DNA of 64,000 nt, from assembly GCA_029861955.1 (NCBI GenBank), contig JAOTYK010000018.1, positions 1 to 64,000 of the forward strand, written 5' to 3'. The DNA is from Acidobacteriota bacterium (GTDB taxonomy: Bacteria > Acidobacteriota > Polarisedimenticolia > Polarisedimenticolales > Polarisedimenticolaceae). Of the stretch, positions 18,455 through 27,335 are shown piece after piece. The translations under genes were made by a program, and so were the position numbers. Below the pieces are notes generated by a model that worked only from the letters and a program-made list of their open reading frames with translations, was not told where the DNA came from and ran no database searches. Numbering within the stretch: position 1 is the first letter of the stretch; every line of letters begins with the position of its first letter.

Positions 18455-19177
18455 ATGGACCAGCGACCGCCAGGGGATCCCACCGTCGAAGACTCGTTCG
18501 AGTCCTATCCGCTCACGCGTCAGGAATACATCTCGGTCATGGTGCACTTCTACCGAGGTGAGGTGCATCGTTCGACCAGCTGGCGGCAACGTCTCGACCT
18601 GACGACCAACTGGGCGGTCGTGACGATGGCCGGCATGCTGTCGTTCTCGTTCGCGTCGGCCCAGAACCCGCATATCGTGCTATTGCTCTCGAATCTCGTG
18701 ATCCTCTCGTTCCTTCTCATCGAGGGGCGACGCTACCGATACTTCGAGGTCTATCGAGCACGGGTACGCATGTTGGAAGAGAACTTCCTGATACCGGTGA
18801 TTACGCGGCAACTCGAGTCGCCGATGGTGACCTGGCGGGAAATGGTGGCGATGGATCTCGACCTTCCGAAGTACAAGACCACGCTTCTGGAGGCGGTCGG
18901 TTTACGGCTTCGCAGGAACTACTTCAGCATCTTCCTGATCTTGCTCGGCGCATGGGTCGTCAAGCTGACGCTGCACCCGGACATCGCCCATTCGCTCTCG
19001 GAGATCCTTCCCCGAATGGCGGTCGGGCCGATTCCGGCGTGGATCGTCGCCGCCGGTGGGGGGGTGTTCTACGGTTCTCTCTTCATGGTGACTTATCTCA
19101 GTCGTCACATCCACGGAGCCGAGCCCGAAGACGAGATCGCGGGGATCGAACGGAACCTCGAGCACTGGAAGCTCTAG
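18455..19177 (+). CDS. DUF2270-like integral membrane protein
   Basis: 240 residues. It begins with a charged cytoplasmic head, then HFYRGEVHRSTSWRQRLDLT, which I recognise as the hallmark of the DUF2270 family. Two membrane helices follow (about 48-88), then a long cytoplasmic loop and two more helices (about 155-175 and 190-215), ending in a charged tail. Function is unknown in the family. It starts 9 bases after the hybrid kinase stop with no Shine-Dalgarno. A TAGAAT sits 6 bases before the ATG and overlaps the kinase stop codon, so a leaderless message is conceivable. Co-transcription with the kinase hints at a shared membrane-stress role, but that is inference only. Confidence 0.75.
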   Translation: MDQRPPGDPTVEDSFESYPLTRQEYISVMVHFYRGEVHRSTSWRQRLDLTTNWAVVTMAGMLSFSFASAQNPHIVLLLSNLVILSFLLIEGRRYRYFEVYRARVRMLEENFLIPVITRQLESPMVTWREMVAMDLDLPKYKTTLLEAVGLRLRRNYFSIFLILLGAWVVKLTLHPDIAHSLSEILPRMAVGPIPAWIVAAGGGVFYGSLFMVTYLSRHIHGAEPEDEIAGIERNLEHWKL

Positions 19178-19190
19178 GCCCGGATCCGCT

Positions 19191-20201
19191 CTACGCTCCC
19201 GTCAGGCGGTAACGCTCGCGGAGCGCCGGCACCAGATAGTCTTCCAGTGCGCCGTGAAGGCCGTGCAGCGTCCGGTGCCCCCAGTCGGCGCGCGCGGCGG
19301 AGTCGTCCACATCCCTGGGCCATGAATCCACCAGCGACTGCCGACGGAGGTCCGAGGCGAAGCCGATCTGAGCGTCGGGGAAGTGACGCAGACACTCGTC
19401 ACGAAGCTCCGCGGCCGAAGCGCTGAACGCTCCGATGTTGTAGATCCGTTGTGTCAGGGATGCCGGTTCGGCCGCCGCGATTCTCAGAAGGGCGTCCACG
19501 CCGTCAGGCATTGTCATGAAGGGGAGTCGCGTATCTGCATCGACGAAGCAGCTGTAGGGCTTCCCCGAAGCGGCGGCGTGAATCATCTCCGGTGCGTAGT
19601 CGGTCGTTCCACCGGATGGGAGCGTTGCGGCGCTGACGAGCCCTGGAAACCGTATCGCTCGGAAGTCGAGGAGCGGTGCGCCGTCCTGCGCACGCCGCGA
19701 GAGGTAGTTGCCGGTCGCCTCGCCGTAGAGCTTGTTGCACCCGTACATTCCGATCGGAAGCGTCCACTGGTGTTCGTGGACGCGGGCAACGCTCCGCTTG
19801 GCGAGTCGGGAGGGGAACCCGTAGACCGCGATAGAACTCGGGAACAGGAACCGAACGGGACGACCGTGGGTGCGACGGGATCGGGTGCAGAGGCGGAAGA
19901 GTTGGAATGTCCCGTCGACGTTTACCTGGTGAGCCAGGAGCGGATCCTTCTCTGCCTTGCTGGAAAGGATAGCCGCCAGGTGGAAGACCATCTGGGGATT
20001 CTCATCCCGGAACACCGTGTCGAGGACATCACCGTCGAGGACGCTGGCCTTCACCGTTCGAGCGGTGTGAGGCTTTAGAGCTGCGGGGATCTCGGAAAGA
20101 TCCAGTGCGACGACACGATGGCCGGTCTCAGTCAGCCGGGGGATAAGCAGTTGCCCCATCTCGCCGGCGGCGCCTGTTACCAGTACCGTCTTGTCGCTCA
20201 T
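19191..20201 (-). CDS. SDR-type NAD-dependent epimerase, probably L-threonine 3-dehydrogenase-like
   Basis: 336 residues. AGGAGG precedes the ATG. Extended short-chain dehydrogenase fold: nucleotide loop VLVTGAAGEMGQLLIPRL, HLAAILSS, active-site Ser in FPSSIAVYGF and the YxxxK of MYGCNKLYGE. The C-terminal half has GGTTDYAPEM, DTRLPFMTMPDGVDAL, RIYNIGAFSASAAELRDE and DSWPRDVDDSAARADWG. I associate these blocks with the SDR-type L-threonine dehydrogenase of animals and some bacteria, which oxidises threonine to 2-amino-3-ketobutyrate. A kbl (ligase) partner is not in the window, so a related nucleotide-sugar role cannot be excluded. It converges on DUF2270 with a 13-base gap. Confidence 0.8.
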   Translation of the reverse strand: MSDKTVLVTGAAGEMGQLLIPRLTETGHRVVALDLSEIPAALKPHTARTVKASVLDGDVLDTVFRDENPQMVFHLAAILSSKAEKDPLLAHQVNVDGTFQLFRLCTRSRRTHGRPVRFLFPSSIAVYGFPSRLAKRSVARVHEHQWTLPIGMYGCNKLYGEATGNYLSRRAQDGAPLLDFRAIRFPGLVSAATLPSGGTTDYAPEMIHAAASGKPYSCFVDADTRLPFMTMPDGVDALLRIAAAEPASLTQRIYNIGAFSASAAELRDECLRHFPDAQIGFASDLRRQSLVDSWPRDVDDSAARADWGHRTLHGLHGALEDYLVPALRERYRLTGA

Positions 20202-20299
20202 GGGGCCTCCTGGAGAACGTCCTAGAGCATAGCAGGCACTGCGGGGGGACGCCGAAACGGGGCTAGCTGTTAAACTCTCCGCTCTTGGGCGGAGGAGCC

Positions 20300-20917
20300 G
20301 TGTCGCAACCCTCGGAAAAATCGACGACGATCACCCGAACCGTCGCCGGTTTTGTTCATTGGAAGGTCCACGACGATCGGCTTGACTTTCGTAGCGACGC
20401 CTACGGTGTCCCGACGCCTGCCGGCCTGTTATTGATCGACCCCTTGCCGCTGGCAGAGACTGCGCTGGCCAATCTGCCCGAGGTGGCCGGCATTCTCTTG
20501 ACCGCAGGCTGCCATCAGCGAGCCGCCTGGCAGCTCCGAGATCGGCTGGAGGCACCGGTCATGGCACCCGAGGGGGCCGAACTCGACGAACTACCCGATG
20601 CATGGCTCGAAGACGGCAGTCGACCGGCGAACGATGTGACCAGTCGCGTTGTGACCGGCCCCTCGAATCCGCATCTCGTGATCCTCTGGGAATCCGATCC
20701 GCGGGTCCTGTTCGTCGGTGACCTGCTGATGCGGGATGGTGACGATTCTCCGTTTGCGCCGGTTCCGGCGACCCATCACGAAGACTACGGGGCGACGCGC
20801 CTGGCGGTCGCAGGACTGTTGGCGTGCGCGCCGGACTGGCTGTGTCCGGCCCACGGCGCCGCGTCGGCGAACGCACGGTCCACGGTGGAAGCCGCGCTGG
20901 CCGCCTGGCCGGAGTAA
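20300..20917 (+). CDS. Metallo-beta-lactamase-fold protein with eroded metal site
   Basis: 205 residues from the GTG at 20300, just after GGAGGAG; a TTG at 20285 is an unlikely longer start. The layout is that of a small MBL-fold hydrolase: ...GLLLIDPLPLAETALANL, then ILLTAGCHQRAAWQLRDRL where hydrolases have THxHxDH, then VLFVGDLLMR (Asp kept) and a final CPAHGA (His kept). Of the first zinc motif only one His remains. Catalysis is therefore uncertain; it may bind a single metal or none. Cytoplasmic, with no partner gene nearby. Confidence 0.7.
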   Translation: MSQPSEKSTTITRTVAGFVHWKVHDDRLDFRSDAYGVPTPAGLLLIDPLPLAETALANLPEVAGILLTAGCHQRAAWQLRDRLEAPVMAPEGAELDELPDAWLEDGSRPANDVTSRVVTGPSNPHLVILWESDPRVLFVGDLLMRDGDDSPFAPVPATHHEDYGATRLAVAGLLACAPDWLCPAHGAASANARSTVEAALAAWPE

Positions 20918-20925
20918 GTGCGTGT

Positions 20926-20999
20926 TGGCTGGGGCGCAGGGATTCGAACCCCGATCCTACGGTCCAGAGCCGCATGTCCTACCATTGGACGACGCCCCA
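20926..20999 (-). tRNA. tRNA-Gln (CTG)
   Basis: 74 bases with encoded CCA. It begins with U1, as tRNA-Gln does: acceptor TGGGGCG pairs with CGCCCCA, discriminator G. Anticodon loop CTCTGGA gives CTG, reading CAG. The T arm is CGGGG-TTCGAAT-CCCTG. It has its own near-perfect promoter between it and gltX. Confidence 0.97.
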
Positions 21000-21019
21000 G
21001 TTGGCGCAAAAGAGCCGGG

Positions 21020-21048
21020 ATTATAGGTTCGGGGCCATGCGATTTCAA
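21020..21048 (-). promoter_or_regulatory. Sigma-70 promoter of tRNA-Gln
   Basis: On the minus strand TTGAAA (21048-21043), 17 bases, TATAAT (21025-21020). The -10 is perfect and the -35 matches at five of six. It ends 20 bases before the tRNA and begins 8 bases after the gltX stop codon, so tRNA-Gln need not rely on gltX transcription. Confidence 0.85.
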
Positions 21049-21055
21049 GCAACGC

Positions 21056-22507
21056 CTATTCCGACGGCCGACGCCTCGCATATTCCATCAGCTTCGTGAA
21101 TCGGCGAAGGGTCGTCGTCTGCCCAAGTAGCTCCAGGACCTCGAAAATTCCGGGACTCTCGCCGCGACCGGTGACGGCCAGTCGGAGCGGGTGGATCAGT
21201 TTGGCCGCGGAGAGCTGCCGTTCCTCGGCCAGCGCTCGAACCGAACTCTCCAGCGCCTCCGCATCCCACTTGGTCATCGCATCGAGACCGTCGTTCAGCG
21301 CCGAGAGCCGATCCTCCAGGTCCTCACCCTTCAGGTGTTTTCGGGCGGGCTTTTCGTCGTAGTCCTCGGGGTCGTTGGGATCGAGGTACCACCTTCCGGC
21401 CTCGCCGACGGTCGCGAGCGTTCGAGTGCGGGGCTTGAGGAGCGCCAGAAACTGCCGGTACTCCACGGCCTCTTCGTCGACGAACTCGTCCCTCCAGAGT
21501 CCGTCGCGCTGGAGCCACGGTTTGACATGGATCGCAAACTCGTCGAGGGATAGCCGGTCGATGTACTGACCGTTCAGCCACTCCAGCTTGGTCATGTCGA
21601 AGACCGCACCGGATTTGCCGACCCCGTCCAACTCGAAAGTCTCGATCAGTGTCTCGCGGTCCAGTTGTTGTCGATCGTCGCCGGGAGACCAACCGAGGAG
21701 TGTCAGGTAGTTGAAGACCGCGTCCGGCAGCATTCCCGCGCCACGGTATTCGAGGACCGAGACAGCCGCGTGCCGTTTTGAAAGACGTTTCTTATCGGGC
21801 CCTAGAATCAGCGGGAGATGCGCAAACGCCGGCAGTGCTTCGCCGAGGGCCTCATAGAGCAGGATCTGTTTGGGTGTGTTGGACAGGTGGTCATCCCCAC
21901 GAATCACGTGGGAGATCTTCATCGCGATGTCGTCGGATACGACCGAGAGCATGTAGGTCGGCGTGGCGTCGGTTCGCAGGATCACGAAGTCGTCGATGAC
22001 CTTATTGTCGAACCGTGTCTTGCCGTGGATCAGATCGTTCCAGATGACCTCACCCTCGGGCACCTTGAAGCGAACCGTGAAGGGTTCGTCATTCTCGACC
22101 AGGGCGTCCGACTCGTCGCGAGGAATCTGACGGCAGGTACCGGGGTAGACGTAACCACCGCCCTTTTTCTCCATCATCTCGCGCTGGAGTTTCAGCGACT
22201 CGGCCGTACAGAAACAGCGATACGCGGCACCACTCTCGATCAGCGTGTGGGCATCTCGAACGTGTTGTTCCCGCGACTGCGATTGGAAGTGCGGCCCCTC
22301 GTCGGGGGCGATACCGAGCCAGGCCAACCCGTCGAGGATCGCCTGAACCATCTCGTCCGACGATCGCTGTGCGTCCGTGTCCTCGATCCGTAGGACGAAC
22401 GTCCCGCCGTGACGGGTCGCGTAGAGCCAGTTAAAGATCGCCGTGCGTGCGCCGCCGACGTGGAGGAAGCCCGTTGGACTGGGAGCGAAACGGACACGCA
22501 CCGACAT
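21056..22507 (-). CDS. gltX: Glutamyl-tRNA synthetase
   Basis: 483 residues, normal for bacterial GluRS. A class I catalytic domain has the HIGH motif in APSPTGFLHVGGARTAIFNW, FVLRIEDTDAQRSSDEMV and HVIRGDDHLSNTPKQILLYE; the KMSKS motif is DKKRLSKRHAAVSV. An all-helical anticodon-binding domain occupies about residues 330-483. It charges tRNA-Glu with glutamate. If it is non-discriminating it would also mischarge tRNA-Gln for GatCAB amidation; no glnS is in the window. The ATG lies only 15 bases after the 3' CCA of tRNA-Ser(GCT), and no separate promoter is evident. gltX is therefore probably read from the tRNA promoter and released by tRNA processing. Confidence 0.96.
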   Translation of the reverse strand: MSVRVRFAPSPTGFLHVGGARTAIFNWLYATRHGGTFVLRIEDTDAQRSSDEMVQAILDGLAWLGIAPDEGPHFQSQSREQHVRDAHTLIESGAAYRCFCTAESLKLQREMMEKKGGGYVYPGTCRQIPRDESDALVENDEPFTVRFKVPEGEVIWNDLIHGKTRFDNKVIDDFVILRTDATPTYMLSVVSDDIAMKISHVIRGDDHLSNTPKQILLYEALGEALPAFAHLPLILGPDKKRLSKRHAAVSVLEYRGAGMLPDAVFNYLTLLGWSPGDDRQQLDRETLIETFELDGVGKSGAVFDMTKLEWLNGQYIDRLSLDEFAIHVKPWLQRDGLWRDEFVDEEAVEYRQFLALLKPRTRTLATVGEAGRWYLDPNDPEDYDEKPARKHLKGEDLEDRLSALNDGLDAMTKWDAEALESSVRALAEERQLSAAKLIHPLRLAVTGRGESPGIFEVLELLGQTTTLRRFTKLMEYARRRPSE

Positions 22508-22522
22508 GACAATTTTCCAGTG

Positions 22523-22612
<90 letters not shown>

Positions 22613-22632
22613 TGGATGTGCGGGACCGCGAG

Positions 22633-22660
22633 ATTGTAGCGCACCGCCACTGCCCGTCAA
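22633..22660 (-). promoter_or_regulatory. Sigma-70 promoter of tRNA-Ser(GCT) and probably gltX
   Basis: On the minus strand TTGACG (22660-22655), 16 bases, TACAAT (22638-22633), each five of six to consensus. The -10 ends 20 bases before the tRNA 5' end, the same geometry as the tRNA-Gln and tRNA-Glu promoters. Confidence 0.83.
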
Positions 22661-22685
22661 CACCCGAGCGTCCAGGGGGCACAAG

Positions 22686-22771
22686 TGGCGGAGGGAGTGG
22701 GATTCGAACCCACGAACCTTGCGGTTTCCGGTTTTCAAGACCGGTGGTTTAAACCACTCACCCATCCCTCC
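22686..22771 (-). tRNA. tRNA-Ser (TGA)
   Basis: 86 bases with encoded CCA and a long variable arm. Acceptor GGAGGGA pairs with TCCCTCC. Anticodon stem-loop CCGGT-CTTGAAA-ACCGG gives TGA, reading UCA-family codons. It begins 8 bases after the cusA stop. Its only promoter candidate, an extended -10 TGC-TAAAGT, lies at the end of cusA, so read-through from the efflux operon is possible. Confidence 0.97.
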
Positions 22772-22779
22772 GCGCCGGC

Positions 22780-25700
22780 TCACTTTAGCACCTGTCCGAG
22801 GGACCGCCGTTTCCACAACATGTAGATCGCGGGCTGAATCACCAGCGACAGAACGGCGACGCTGACCAGGCCGCCGACCATCGGTGCCGCTATCCGCTGC
22901 ATGACCTGGGAGCCCGATTCGAACGGGCTACCGAGCATGACGGGAACCAGGGCGAGAATCGTCGTCAGCACCGTCATCAACTTGGGTCGCAGTCTGAGCA
23001 GCGCGCCCTCGACGATCGCGTCGTACAGGTCGGTGACGGTGTTCATCCGTCCGTCCGAGACGCGCCGGTCGTAGGCATGATCCAGGTAGACCAACATCAG
23101 GATGCCGGTCTCCACCGCGAGGCCCGCGAGCGCGATGAAGCCGACGGCGACGGCAACACTCAATCGGTAGTCCAGCGCGTAGAGTAGCCAGACGCCTCCC
23201 ACAAGCGAGAAGGGGATCGTCAGCAGTACGATCGAGACCGGCGCCCAGCGTCTGAAGTGAAGATAGAGAAGTCCGACAATGAGCAGAAGCGTGGCGGGGA
23301 TCACGATCGAAAGACGTTGGTTGGCCCGTTGCAGCTGCTCGTAGCGACCGCTCCAGCGCAACGAGTAGCCGGTCGGTAGGTCGATCGTCTCGTCGACTCG
23401 CTTGCGGGCTCGTTCCACGTACGTGCCGAGATCGATGACGCCGTCGTCAATGCTGATCTGCACCCAGGCGTTGGGGCGAGCGCCTTCGCTCTTGATCATC
23501 GGGGGGCCATCCGCGACGTAGATTCGTGCCAGTTGTTCCAGGGGGATCTGCTCTCCCCGTGGCGTGGCGATCAGGACCCTACCGAGTTTCGTCGGGTCGT
23601 CGCGGAGTTCCGATTGGTAACGCAGGTTAATCGGATACCGCTCGACGCCCTCGATCGTCTCTCCGATTTTTCGCCCACCGATGCCGGTCGCGATCACGTC
23701 CTGTACGTCACCGATCGCCAGTCCGTAACGTGCGATCGCGTCACGATCGAGTTCGATGTCGAGGTAATGTCCACCGACCGTGCGGTCCGCATAGACCGAG
23801 CGGGTTCCTTCCAGGTCTTGCAGGGCCGATTCGACCTGAAGGGCCAGCGATTCTAGGACCGCCAGGTCGGGGCCGGCGATCTTGACACCGACCGGTGCGC
23901 GCATACCGGTGGTCAGCATATCGAGGCGAACCTTGATCGGTCCCTCCATCGTTGCACCGGTGAGGCCGGGGAAGCGGGCCGACTCCTGCACCGCTCGGTC
24001 GAGGTCCTGAGGAGTCCGGCTCGGACGGCTCTCGGGCCACAGCTTTCCGAGGCCACGACGGACGATCGCCGGTAACGGCCAGCGGCTGTAGAAGCGCGAG
24101 ACCTCCTCGCGCGGCCATTCGTCGGGTGGTTTCAGGCGCAGCGTCGTCTCGATCATGGAAAGGGGCGCGGGATCGGTGGCCGTCTCGGCCCGCCCGATCT
24201 TGCCGAACACGCTCTCGACTTCCGGATACTCCGCGAGCGCGCGATCGGTCTGCTGCAACAGCTCTCGTGCCTTGCCGATCGAGATTCCGGGATTGGTCGT
24301 CGGCATCCACAGGAAATCACCCTCATACAGCGGTGGGATGAACTCGCTCCCGAGTCTGGAGTAGGGCACCCATGAGATCGCGGTCGTGAGAAACGCGACC
24401 GCGAGGACCAGCACCGGAAAGCGAAGGGCGAATTCAAGGAATGGGCGATAGATCGCCGCGAAGATCCGGCTGATCGGGTTGGTTCGTTCGCTGCGGAACT
24501 TTCCACGCAGGACGAGCGCCATGAGCGCGGGGATCAACGTGATCGCAAGTAATGCCGCCGCCGCCATCGAAAATGTCTTGGTCGCGGCGAGAGGTCTGAA
24601 TAGACGACCCTCTGCGGCCTGCAGGGAAAAGACCGGCAGGAAGGAGACGGTGATGATGATCAGACTGCCGAACAACGCCGGGCCTACCTCCTGGGCCGCC
24701 GAGATGATCAGCGTGGCGTGGTCGTAGGGTTCGCCGGCCTCGTGCGCCTGTTCAATCCGCTTGTGGGCGTTCTCGACCATCACGACGCTTGCGTCGACCA
24801 TGACCCCCATCGCGATGGCGATGCCGCCGAGAGACATGACGTTGGCGCCGAGTCCCAGCAGGTGCATGATCGCGAACGATGCGAGGACGCCCGCCGGAAG
24901 GGCGACGACCGCCACCAGCGAACTTCGGAAACTCAGCAGGAACACGCCGCACGCGAGGATGACGATGATCAGCTCTTCGGTCAGTGTCTTGCGCAGGAGA
25001 TCGATTGCGCGGCGGATGAGCGTCGAGCGGTCGTAGACGGTGACGATCTCGACATCCTCGGGAAGACCCGGTCTTAGCTCCTCGAGTCGTTGCTTGACCC
25101 CGGCGATGGTATCCATGACGTCGGCACCGGCTCGCATGACGACGATGCCACCGACGACTTCTCCGTCACCGTTCAGGTCCACGACACCGCGACGGAGTTC
25201 CGGGCCGATCTGCACCTCCGCAACATCACCGATCGTGATCGGCGTGTCGTCGCTCGATCGTCCGATCGCGAGTCCGCGGATGTCCTCCAGACTCTCGATC
25301 GCGCCGAGACCGCGGACCATGAACTCGGTCTCCGCCATCTCCAGGAGTCGTCCACCGACATCGCGGTTGCCGCTACGGATGGCCTGTTCGATCTGTTTCA
25401 GGGTTATGTCGTAGCCGCGAAGCCTTATCGGATCGACCGTCACCTGGTACTGCTTGACGAAACCACCGACGCTGGCGACCTCGGCGACGCCGTCGACTGC
25501 CAGGAGTTCGTAGCGCAGCAACCAGTCCTGGAGAGATCGCAACTCATGGAGTGGGACGGTCGAGGACCGCAACACATACTGGAAGACCCAACCCACTCCG
25601 GTGGCGTCGGGACCCAACTCGACACGGGCTTCGGGGGGGAGTTGCTCGCGCTGACCGGCGAGCGTCTCGAGGACCCGGCTCCGAGCCCAGTAGATGTCCG

Positions 25701-26001
25701 TTCCCTCCTCGAAGAGGACATAGACGAACGACAGACCGAAGTAGGAAAACCCACGCACGTCCGTGGATTGGGGTACCGACAACATGGCGCTGGAGAGCGG
25801 GTGGGTGACCTGGTCTTCGACGACCTGCGGCGATTGACCCGGGTAGTGGCTTAGAAGGATCACCTGCGTATCCGAGAGGTCGGGAATCGCATCGATGGAG
25901 AGTTGACCGGCCGACCAGATGCCGGCGACCGCCAGGGCGAAGACCGTCATCAGCACCAACCCACGATGACGAACCGAGATCGCGATCAATCGGTGGATCA
26001 T
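22780..26001 (-). CDS. cusA: Heavy-metal efflux RND pump (CusA/CzcA family)
   Basis: 1073 residues, the usual RND size. It starts with a TM1 of RHRGLVLMTVFALAVAGIW, then DAIPDLSDTQVILLSHYPGQ, a family hallmark of heavy-metal RND pumps. Two large periplasmic loops and twelve membrane helices follow; the central helices carry GGIAIAMGVMVDASVVMVEN, the proton-relay acidic region. Further landmarks: RLDMLTTGMRAPVGVKI and SEGARPNAWVQI. It exports metal cations from periplasm or cytoplasm through a CusB-CusC-type tunnel using the proton gradient. Cu(I)/Ag(I) or Zn/Co/Cd cannot be separated by eye. It overlaps the adaptor gene by 4 bases (ATGA), so translation is coupled. Confidence 0.94.
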   Translation of the reverse strand: MIHRLIAISVRHRGLVLMTVFALAVAGIWSAGQLSIDAIPDLSDTQVILLSHYPGQSPQVVEDQVTHPLSSAMLSVPQSTDVRGFSYFGLSFVYVLFEEGTDIYWARSRVLETLAGQREQLPPEARVELGPDATGVGWVFQYVLRSSTVPLHELRSLQDWLLRYELLAVDGVAEVASVGGFVKQYQVTVDPIRLRGYDITLKQIEQAIRSGNRDVGGRLLEMAETEFMVRGLGAIESLEDIRGLAIGRSSDDTPITIGDVAEVQIGPELRRGVVDLNGDGEVVGGIVVMRAGADVMDTIAGVKQRLEELRPGLPEDVEIVTVYDRSTLIRRAIDLLRKTLTEELIIVILACGVFLLSFRSSLVAVVALPAGVLASFAIMHLLGLGANVMSLGGIAIAMGVMVDASVVMVENAHKRIEQAHEAGEPYDHATLIISAAQEVGPALFGSLIIITVSFLPVFSLQAAEGRLFRPLAATKTFSMAAAALLAITLIPALMALVLRGKFRSERTNPISRIFAAIYRPFLEFALRFPVLVLAVAFLTTAISWVPYSRLGSEFIPPLYEGDFLWMPTTNPGISIGKARELLQQTDRALAEYPEVESVFGKIGRAETATDPAPLSMIETTLRLKPPDEWPREEVSRFYSRWPLPAIVRRGLGKLWPESRPSRTPQDLDRAVQESARFPGLTGATMEGPIKVRLDMLTTGMRAPVGVKIAGPDLAVLESLALQVESALQDLEGTRSVYADRTVGGHYLDIELDRDAIARYGLAIGDVQDVIATGIGGRKIGETIEGVERYPINLRYQSELRDDPTKLGRVLIATPRGEQIPLEQLARIYVADGPPMIKSEGARPNAWVQISIDDGVIDLGTYVERARKRVDETIDLPTGYSLRWSGRYEQLQRANQRLSIVIPATLLLIVGLLYLHFRRWAPVSIVLLTIPFSLVGGVWLLYALDYRLSVAVAVGFIALAGLAVETGILMLVYLDHAYDRRVSDGRMNTVTDLYDAIVEGALLRLRPKLMTVLTTILALVPVMLGSPFESGSQVMQRIAAPMVGGLVSVAVLSLVIQPAIYMLWKRRSLGQVLK

Positions 26002-27335
26002 GGTTTTGCCGTCTCTCGTCGACGAAAACGATCCAGGGCCTCACGGAGGCTCGTCTCGGAGTCCAGCATGAACTGCGCGTGGGTCACGACTCGTTCGCCG
26101 TCCTCGATTCCGCGGACGATTTGCGTCCGGCCATTCTCGCCGCGAACGCCGATCTGGACGTCTCGCGGTTCGAAGTGGCCGTCGCCAAGATCGACGAAGA
26201 CGACATCGCGCTGGCCGCTCCGGAGGATCGCGGTGTCGGTGATGGTCACGGCGTCGCGGATCGAGGGACCCTCGATGGTGACCTCCGCGTACATCCCGGC
26301 TCGTAGAGAGCCGTCGGGGTTGTCGACCTCGACACAGGTCTTCAGTGTCCGTGTCTCGGCGCTCAGTTCCGGGTAGAGGAACAGGACGGTTCCACGGGCC
26401 GTCCGTCCCGGTCGATGGGAGAAGGCCACCGACGCGGACTGGCCTTCCTCGATCCAGCCGAGGTCAGCCTCGTGGATATCGGCGTGGACCCAGATCGACG
26501 TGAGGTCCGCGATCCGGTACAGGTTGTGTCCCGCGTTGACGAAGATGCCTTCCAGGGCCTGGTCCATCACCTCCGTGATGACCCCGCCGACGGGGGAGCG
26601 GACCGTCATCAGGCGCTGGACCTCCCCGCGGTCTCGCAACTGCCGGATCTGTTCTTCCGAGACATCCCAGTAGCGAAGCCGGTCGCCGCTCGAGCGCAGG
26701 AGGCTGGCAGCCTGTCGTCGCACGTCCGCGTTACGACCGGTTTGTAGAGACCGCTGGTATTCCAGTGCGCGGAGGTACTCCTCCTGTGTCGAGACGAGTT
26801 CGGGGCTGTAGATATCGAACAGCGGTTCGCCCATTTCGACGGTCTGCCCCACGTACGAGACATGAACGTTCTCGATCCAACCGGAGAACTTGGTGTTGAT
26901 CCAGCTGATGCGGTCCGCGTTAAAATCGAGGACGCCGAGTGTCCTGAGGTTTCGGCCGACGGTCTCACGTCGTGCCGGTTCGCTTGTGACGCCGACGCGT
27001 TGGGCTTGAGCGGAGTCGATGAAGATCGCTCGATCAGACTCGGTTCCTTGTGAGTCTTGTACGCTCGTGACCGGCACCAGATCCATCCCGCAGATCGGGC
27101 ACGACCCCGGGCCTTCCTGGACAACCTGCGGATGCATCGGGCAGATATGCATGGGTAGTGTCGCCGTCGCCGATCCCCCGGGCGGTCCGTCGCCGCGGTA
27201 GTTGGGCAGGAAACCGAGTTGGAGCGGGTTCCCGAAGATGAACCCTGCGAGGACGACGCCAAGCAGGAAGAACATGGCGATGGCGAATCGTCGAAATATC
27301 GGTCCCATCGGGGGCAGCTTTCCGCGTCTGGTCAT
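25998..27335 (-). CDS. cusB: RND efflux periplasmic adaptor with heavy-metal-binding domain (CusB-like)
   Basis: 445 residues. One N-terminal membrane helix (about 12-35) is followed by a zinc/copper-binding HMBD segment (about 52-82) with CPMHPQ...GSCPICGMDLVPV, then a barrel-sandwich/lipoyl half, an alpha-helical hairpin (about 185-245), the second lipoyl half (VRSPVGGVITEVM), a beta-barrel (RIADLTSIWVHADIHEADL) and a membrane-proximal domain. It joins the RND pump to the outer-membrane channel and hands metal to the pump. The HMBD is common in copper/silver adaptors (CusB/SilB class). It overlaps both neighbours by 4 bases. Confidence 0.93.
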   Translation of the reverse strand: MTRRGKLPPMGPIFRRFAIAMFFLLGVVLAGFIFGNPLQLGFLPNYRGDGPPGGSATATLPMHICPMHPQVVQEGPGSCPICGMDLVPVTSVQDSQGTESDRAIFIDSAQAQRVGVTSEPARRETVGRNLRTLGVLDFNADRISWINTKFSGWIENVHVSYVGQTVEMGEPLFDIYSPELVSTQEEYLRALEYQRSLQTGRNADVRRQAASLLRSSGDRLRYWDVSEEQIRQLRDRGEVQRLMTVRSPVGGVITEVMDQALEGIFVNAGHNLYRIADLTSIWVHADIHEADLGWIEEGQSASVAFSHRPGRTARGTVLFLYPELSAETRTLKTCVEVDNPDGSLRAGMYAEVTIEGPSIRDAVTITDTAILRSGQRDVVFVDLGDGHFEPRDVQIGVRGENGRTQIVRGIEDGERVVTHAQFMLDSETSLREALDRFRRRETAKP

